Source: Bradyrhizobium icense
GTDB taxonomy: Bacteria > Pseudomonadota > Alphaproteobacteria > Rhizobiales > Xanthobacteraceae
DNA: 64,000 nt
NCBI RefSeq assembly: GCF_001693385.1
Contig: NZ_CP016428.1
Coordinates: forward strand, 1,364,001-1,428,000
Direction: 5' to 3'
The notes below the pieces were generated by a model, which was not told the DNA's origin, ran no database searches, and saw nothing but the letters and a program-made list of their open reading frames with translations. Of this stretch, positions 60,496 through 64,000 are shown in pieces (within the stretch, counting starts at the first letter, position 1; each line of letters opens with the position of its first letter). The translations under genes and the position numbers were made by a program.

Positions 60496-61287
60496 TCAGT
60501 TTCCTTGTAAGTTTCCTTGGGGCACGAACGCGCCGGGCGGGATGTGGCCCTCGACATAGGCATGATACAGCGCGTCGAGCTGAACCCATAGCACATTGGT
60601 CTTGAAGATCAGCGCGTTGCAGACCGCCTCGCGCTCCGCCGGCGTCTTTGCGTTCGTCTTGACGTATTCCAGCGCAAAACCGGCATCGCGCGGGGCCTGC
60701 GTCAGGCGGCGGCTGAAATAGCTCATGATATCGGGGTTGACGAAATCATAGTGCTGCAGCATCCCCGAGATGCGCTCCTCGTGCAGGTTCGGCGCGAACA
60801 GTTCCGTAAGCGAGGAAGCGATCGCCTCCAGCGGCGTCTTGTCGCGGCAGAAATGCACATAGGCCTCCACCGCAAATCGCGTTGCCGGCAGGATGCCTTC
60901 GGTCGATTCCACATAAGCATTGTCGAGGCCGAGGCCTTCGGTCAGCTTGAGCCAGCGCTCGATGCCGCCTTCGCTGCCCGCGTCGCCGTCATGGTCCTCG
61001 ATGCGGTGCCGCCATTCGATCCGGGTGGCGCGGTCGCGGAACCGGGAGATCACCATCGCATCCTTCAGCGGGATCGTGCTCTGGTAATAATAGCGGTTCA
61101 GCGCCCAGGCCTGCACCTGCCCCTTGTTGAGCTTGCCGCCGTGTAACAACCGATGGAACGGATGCAGGCTGTGATAGCGCGTCGCGCCGATATGGCGCAG
61201 CGTCGCCTCCAGTTCCTCGGCGCTGTTGAGCGTCATGCCCTTGCCGATCGAGAAGGCGGTCATTCCGGGTGCAGCGACGACGTTCAC
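60496..61287 (-). CDS. pqqC: Pyrroloquinoline-quinone synthase PqqC
   Basis: Oxidase of the final PQQ step; 263 residues. RYHSLHPFHRLLHGGKLNKG, QVQAWALNRYYYQSTIPLKD, RRIEDHDG-type RHRIEDHDGDAGSEGGIERW, and FFxxR-like SYFSRRLTQAPRDAGFALEY are conserved. Its start overlaps the pqqB stop (ATGA). Confidence 0.96.
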   Translation of the reverse strand: MNVVAAPGMTAFSIGKGMTLNSAEELEATLRHIGATRYHSLHPFHRLLHGGKLNKGQVQAWALNRYYYQSTIPLKDAMVISRFRDRATRIEWRHRIEDHDGDAGSEGGIERWLKLTEGLGLDNAYVESTEGILPATRFAVEAYVHFCRDKTPLEAIASSLTELFAPNLHEERISGMLQHYDFVNPDIMSYFSRRLTQAPRDAGFALEYVKTNAKTPAEREAVCNALIFKTNVLWVQLDALYHAYVEGHIPPGAFVPQGNLQGN

Positions 61288-62213
61288 AGCTTGATCTCCG
61301 TTCCGTCAGCGGGGATGTGCCAGCCAGCCTGCTCCACGGCCTTGCGCTCATCCGAGCCGCGCAGCAGAGCGGGGTTCGAGTTGTTGATATGCAGGAACAC
61401 CTTCGTTCCGACGTCGAGATCGGCGAGGCTCTCGATCGCGCCATGATCGCCCGACATCGAAATATGGCCCATGCTTTGTCCCGTCTTGGTGCCGAGGCCG
61501 GCTGCGATCAGTTCATCGTCGCGCCACACGGTGCCGTCGAAGAAAACCAGTGCAGCGCCCGAAAGGCGCGATTTGAGATCATCGGTCACGCGCGCGCAGG
61601 CGGCCAGGAAATAGAAATACTTGCCGCTTCCCTTGTGCAGAATCCGCAAGCCCAGCGTGTCGCCCGCGCCGTCGCCACCCGCCGGATGCGCTTTGCCTTC
61701 GAGATACCACGCGCCCTTGCCGGGAACCGCGAAGGGCAGGATTTCCACGCCGGATGGCGAGCCGTCGGGCAAAGCGGGCTCGAACGCCTTGTCGACCTCG
61801 ATCGGCCGCCGCTTCACGTTGTTTTCGCCCAGCACGTTAAAGATGCTGTTCGATCGCAAAATCGCAAGGACTCGCTCATGCGCATAGAGCGTAAACGGCG
61901 AACCCTCGCGCATCGACAGCAGCCCCGCGACTGCATCGATTTCGCCATTGGTCAGGATCACGCCGGCGATCGGGCTGTGCCTGAGCTCTCCCGCCCGGGG
62001 ATGAAGCTGCGGCGTCGCGATCACCTGCTGGCGCAGGTCGGGCGAGGCGTTGACGAGAAACCAGTGCTCGCCGTCGGCGCTCACCGCGATCGAAGCCTGG
62101 GTGCTCCGCAATTCAGGATGGTCGCTTCGTGCTTTCCGGCACACCGGACATCCGCAATTCCACTGCGGAACACCACCGCCAGCCGCGGCGCCCAGGACGA
62201 CGACGCGAAGCAT
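61284..62213 (-). CDS. pqqB: Pyrroloquinoline quinone biosynthesis protein PqqB
   Basis: A 309-residue metallo-beta-lactamase-fold protein, a proposed hydroxylase or helper. Starts LRVVVLGAAAGGGVPQWNCG with the conserved GCPVCRKAR cysteines, then LTNGEIDAVAGLLSMREG, VFFDGTVWRDDEL and FLHINNSNPALL. ATG 62213 is preceded by AGGAGAC; longer readings enter the pqqA-pqqB spacer. Confidence 0.96.
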   Translation of the reverse strand: MLRVVVLGAAAGGGVPQWNCGCPVCRKARSDHPELRSTQASIAVSADGEHWFLVNASPDLRQQVIATPQLHPRAGELRHSPIAGVILTNGEIDAVAGLLSMREGSPFTLYAHERVLAILRSNSIFNVLGENNVKRRPIEVDKAFEPALPDGSPSGVEILPFAVPGKGAWYLEGKAHPAGGDGAGDTLGLRILHKGSGKYFYFLAACARVTDDLKSRLSGAALVFFDGTVWRDDELIAAGLGTKTGQSMGHISMSGDHGAIESLADLDVGTKVFLHINNSNPALLRGSDERKAVEQAGWHIPADGTEIKL

Positions 62214-62356
62214 GATCCGTCTCCTGGAGATTCGAAACTCGAAGGTACAAACCAAAAAGGCCACGAGGTGGATACCAGCCTCGGACACCGCTCCGCTCTC
62301 GCAGAACGTGTCGAGCCCGGAAGTCCACCTGCGTGAGATTTGATACGCGCTACCGA

Positions 62357-62437
62357 TTACTTGCGGGTGGCGCACATATACATGTTGATTTCCATGCCGA
62401 CCGATACTTCGGCGATTTTTGGTGCCTTCCAGGCCAT
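62357..62437 (-). CDS. pqqA: PQQ precursor peptide PqqA
   Basis: A 26-residue peptide opening MAWKAPKIAEVSVG with the crosslinked residues E16 and Y20 in EINMY, and ending CATRK. This spacing (ExxxY) defines PqqA, the ribosomal precursor of PQQ. An AAGGAG site lies six to seven bases before the ATG. The 143-base spacer to pqqB is typical of pqq operons. Confidence 0.97.
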   Translation of the reverse strand: MAWKAPKIAEVSVGMEINMYMCATRK

Positions 62438-62741
62438 TTGTCGCTCCTTTTGCTACCGGACGGACTCCGCCCTCGCTTGTTAAGGTACTGCGGATCAAAA
62501 AGTTCGCCAGTTAAATCTTTTGCCTGGAACCCCATTTTGTTTATGCTGCGCCGCGAAGAAGAATTCACGGAGTTGTGCGGAGGGCCTTGGTCAAAACAGC
62601 GTGGGATCAAGCGTTTCGCGGTTGTTCGCACCACCGCGAATGGCAATTCTGAGTGCGACGGAGCGCTGCCGGCTCCGGATAAAGAAAACTTGTGAGACAG
62701 GGCCTACCGGTTGCGGGGCTCAAGGAGTCAGGTTTCCGCCG
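62438..62741. other. Intergenic region between pqqA and the DUF6894 gene
   Basis: About 300 bases that must include the divergent pqqA promoter. Short frames have no recognisable motifs. A GGAAC at 62525 lacks a spaced CGTT. Nothing else supportable. Confidence 0.45.
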
Positions 62742-62999
62742 ATGCCGCGATATTACTTCAACACCCGTATCGGCGATGAGCTGATTTCCGATCCCGACGG
62801 CGAAGTGCTCAGGGATCCCGACCGCGCTTGGGAAATGGCGCGTGCCATGATCCGGGAACTGCTCAAGACCGATGGCGCCGACGGTGTGCTTCTCAGTGCC
62901 ACCATCGAAGTCACCGACGACGATGGCGAGATCGTGCTGGAGTTTCCGTTCGCCGAGGCGATTCTCGATGCGCCTGGCGGCCCCATCACCAGGCACTGA
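62742..62999 (+). CDS. DUF6894 family small protein
   Basis: An 85-residue protein starting MPRYYFNTRIGDELISDPDG and containing EVLRDPDRAWEMARAMIREL, the tell-tale opening of a family very frequent in Bradyrhizobium; function unknown. The start is the conserved MPRYYF methionine. Confidence 0.8.
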   Translation: MPRYYFNTRIGDELISDPDGEVLRDPDRAWEMARAMIRELLKTDGADGVLLSATIEVTDDDGEIVLEFPFAEAILDAPGGPITRH

Positions 63000-63017
63000 C
63001 GGCGCGGGGAAGTCGAT

Positions 63018-63042
63018 GGAACGCTTTGCATTGCCGTTCGTT
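63018..63042 (+). promoter_or_regulatory. EcfG-type promoter (GGAAC-N16-CGTT, perfect)
   Basis: GGAAC (63018-63022), 16 bases, CGTT (63039-63042). Transcription would begin near 63049 and run through a possible 36-codon frame into the sorbosone dehydrogenase-like gene. Confidence 0.6.
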
Positions 63043-63085
63043 TCGGCAGTGCAACTTGCGAGCGGTATTTTTCCAAATTGCGCAC

Positions 63086-63196
63086 GTGCAGACAAATCTG
63101 GAGAGTGCCGCCGAGAGCCTCCGGCGCTGGCGTCATCTCGACCCGCGCGACGAGCCCGCGCGACGAGAAAGGCTCCGTCAGGGAGAACGCGCATGA
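63086..63196 (+). CDS. Possible short leader ORF overlapping the next gene
   Basis: A GTG-started frame of 36 codons, QTNLESAAESLRRWRHLDPR and more, whose TGA overlaps the ATG of the next gene. The ATGA overlap is typical of translational coupling, and the frame lies just after the EcfG-type promoter. Basic and Arg-rich; no family seen. It may be chance in GC-rich DNA. Confidence 0.3.
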   Translation: MQTNLESAAESLRRWRHLDPRDEPARRERLRQGERA

Positions 63197-64000
63197 TGAA
63201 CTACGTGTCGGTGCCGCGCAGCCTGTTGCTGTCCGGTGCCTTCTTGACTGCCTTCACGCTAAGCGCCGCTGCCCAGCAGTCCGCCGAACCGCCGCCGGCA
63301 GTCCAGCAGCCCTCTCCGGCGCCAGCCGCCGGCGCGCCGCCGCCCGCCGGTACTGCGGCCTCGCCCTCGCTTCCGCCGGGCTCGCCGCTGATCGGGCGTC
63401 CCGCGGGCAACGATGCCGCCGCCAAGTTGGCGCCGATTGCGCCGCCGCCGATCCCGGCCGCACCGGACAAATTGCCCACCGCAAGGCTCAAGGTGCCGGC
63501 CGGCTTCAACATCGAAGTTTATGCCGCCGGCATGGCGAATGCCCGCTCGCTCGCGCTCGGCGACAAGGGCACGGTGTTCGTCGGCAGCCGCCTTGTCGAC
63601 AAGGTCTACGCCATCGTCAACAAGGACGGCAAACGCGAGGTCAAGGTGCTGGCTTCCGGCCTGTACCGGCCGAACGGCGTCGCCTTCAAGGACGGCACGC
63701 TCTACATCGCCGAACTGTCCAAGATCTCCAAGATCGAGAAGGTCGAAGACAATCTGGATAACCCGCCGAAGCCAACCGTGATCTTCGACAAACTGCCGAA
63801 GGATGAGGCCCATGGCTGGAAGTTCATCGCCATCGGTCCCGACAACAAGCTCTACGCTCCCGTCGGCCAGCCCGGCAACAACGTGCTCAACGATGACGAG
63901 CATGGCCTGATCCGCCGGATGAATCTCGACGGTTCGGGCGCGGAAGTAATCGCCCGGGGCGTGCGCCACACTGTCGGCTTCGACTGGCATCCGCAGACCA
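63193..64000 (+). CDS. PQQ-type sugar (sorbosone) dehydrogenase-like protein, partial
   Basis: Frame open to the window edge (about 269 codons). Residues 1-28 are a signal peptide (MMNYVSVPRSLLLSGAFLTA with AAAQQ). Residues 30-95 are a Pro/Ala-rich linker. From about 96, LKVPAGFNIEVYAAGMANAR, SLALGDKGTVFVGSRLVDKV, LASGLYRPNGVAFKDGTLYI and AYGRV-type WKFIAIGPDNKLYAPVGQPG fit the beta-propeller of sorbosone/glucose dehydrogenase-like PQQ enzymes. Periplasmic; a likely client of the adjacent PQQ pathway. AGGGAG lies seven bases before ATG 63193. Confidence 0.88.
   Translation, partial: MMNYVSVPRSLLLSGAFLTAFTLSAAAQQSAEPPPAVQQPSPAPAAGAPPPAGTAASPSLPPGSPLIGRPAGNDAAAKLAPIAPPPIPAAPDKLPTARLKVPAGFNIEVYAAGMANARSLALGDKGTVFVGSRLVDKVYAIVNKDGKREVKVLASGLYRPNGVAFKDGTLYIAELSKISKIEKVEDNLDNPPKPTVIFDKLPKDEAHGWKFIAIGPDNKLYAPVGQPGNNVLNDDEHGLIRRMNLDGSGAEVIARGVRHTVGFDWHPQT

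Noticed and set aside
62525..62550. EcfG-type promoter for the DUF6894 gene from GGAAC at 62525
   Set aside because: No CGTT at 16 or 17 bases spacing.

Overview
The window is GC-rich, densely packed DNA from an alphaproteobacterium, most likely Bradyrhizobium or a close relative in the Nitrobacteraceae. This is inferred from the gene content (PE-LIG-POL LigD with a single Ku, fused NuoE/NuoF-type formate dehydrogenase, DUF3309, DUF6894, transaldolase/phosphoglucose isomerase fusion), from several interspersed palindromic repeats, and from sites matching the alphaproteobacterial EcfG general-stress promoter (GGAAC-N16-CGTT). I see no rRNA, tRNA, CRISPR array, insertion sequence or phage gene.

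Layout. 1-949: partial periplasmic binding protein. 1130-13473: molybdenum cofactor and formate oxidation island: a divergent MoeA-like gene, a MoeA fused to a periplasmic-binding-protein-like domain, mobA and fdhD (opposite strand), mobB, a canonical moeA, a TusA-like gene, and a two-gene NAD-dependent formate dehydrogenase of the Methylobacterium FDH1 type. A deleted FAD-monooxygenase remnant lies at 4255-4515. 13758-16155: FMN-binding oxidase-like protein and acyl-CoA ligase. 16297-19953: divergent ku and ligD (non-homologous end joining) separated by back-to-back EcfG-type promoters. 20232-20870: DUF3309 peptide and PHA-system protein.

20874-37054: trehalose/glycogen region. One tightly coupled minus-strand operon, treS-maltokinase > glgB > glgX > treZ > treY, faces malQ and a GH15 hydrolase. 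37389-44831: a minus-strand operon for the oxidative pentose phosphate route, transcribed tal-pgi > gnd > zwf > pgl > gntK > HAD phosphatase. Together these two blocks handle glucose polymers, trehalose and glucose-6-phosphate. 45188-45822 holds a decayed two-gene remnant.

46331-51106: prkA, a DUF444 von Willebrand-type protein and spoVR, the stress-linked trio known from enterobacteria and bacilli. 51107-55778: korC-korA-korB-like 2-oxoacid:acceptor oxidoreductase with a flavin/ferredoxin NAD(P)H partner. 56032-57231: chromate transporter. 57304-62437: complete pqqABCDE plus a proline iminopeptidase-like hydrolase and a small barrel-like protein. 62742-64000: DUF6894 protein and the start of a PQQ-type sorbosone dehydrogenase-like protein preceded by a perfect EcfG-type site.

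The most notable unexplained items are the EcfG-like sites at unrelated loci (ku/ligD, malQ, DUF3309, sorbosone dehydrogenase-like), the MoeA pair, the FdhD lacking the second cysteine of its usual motif, and two pseudogenes that show how recent deletions rebuilt the sequence.
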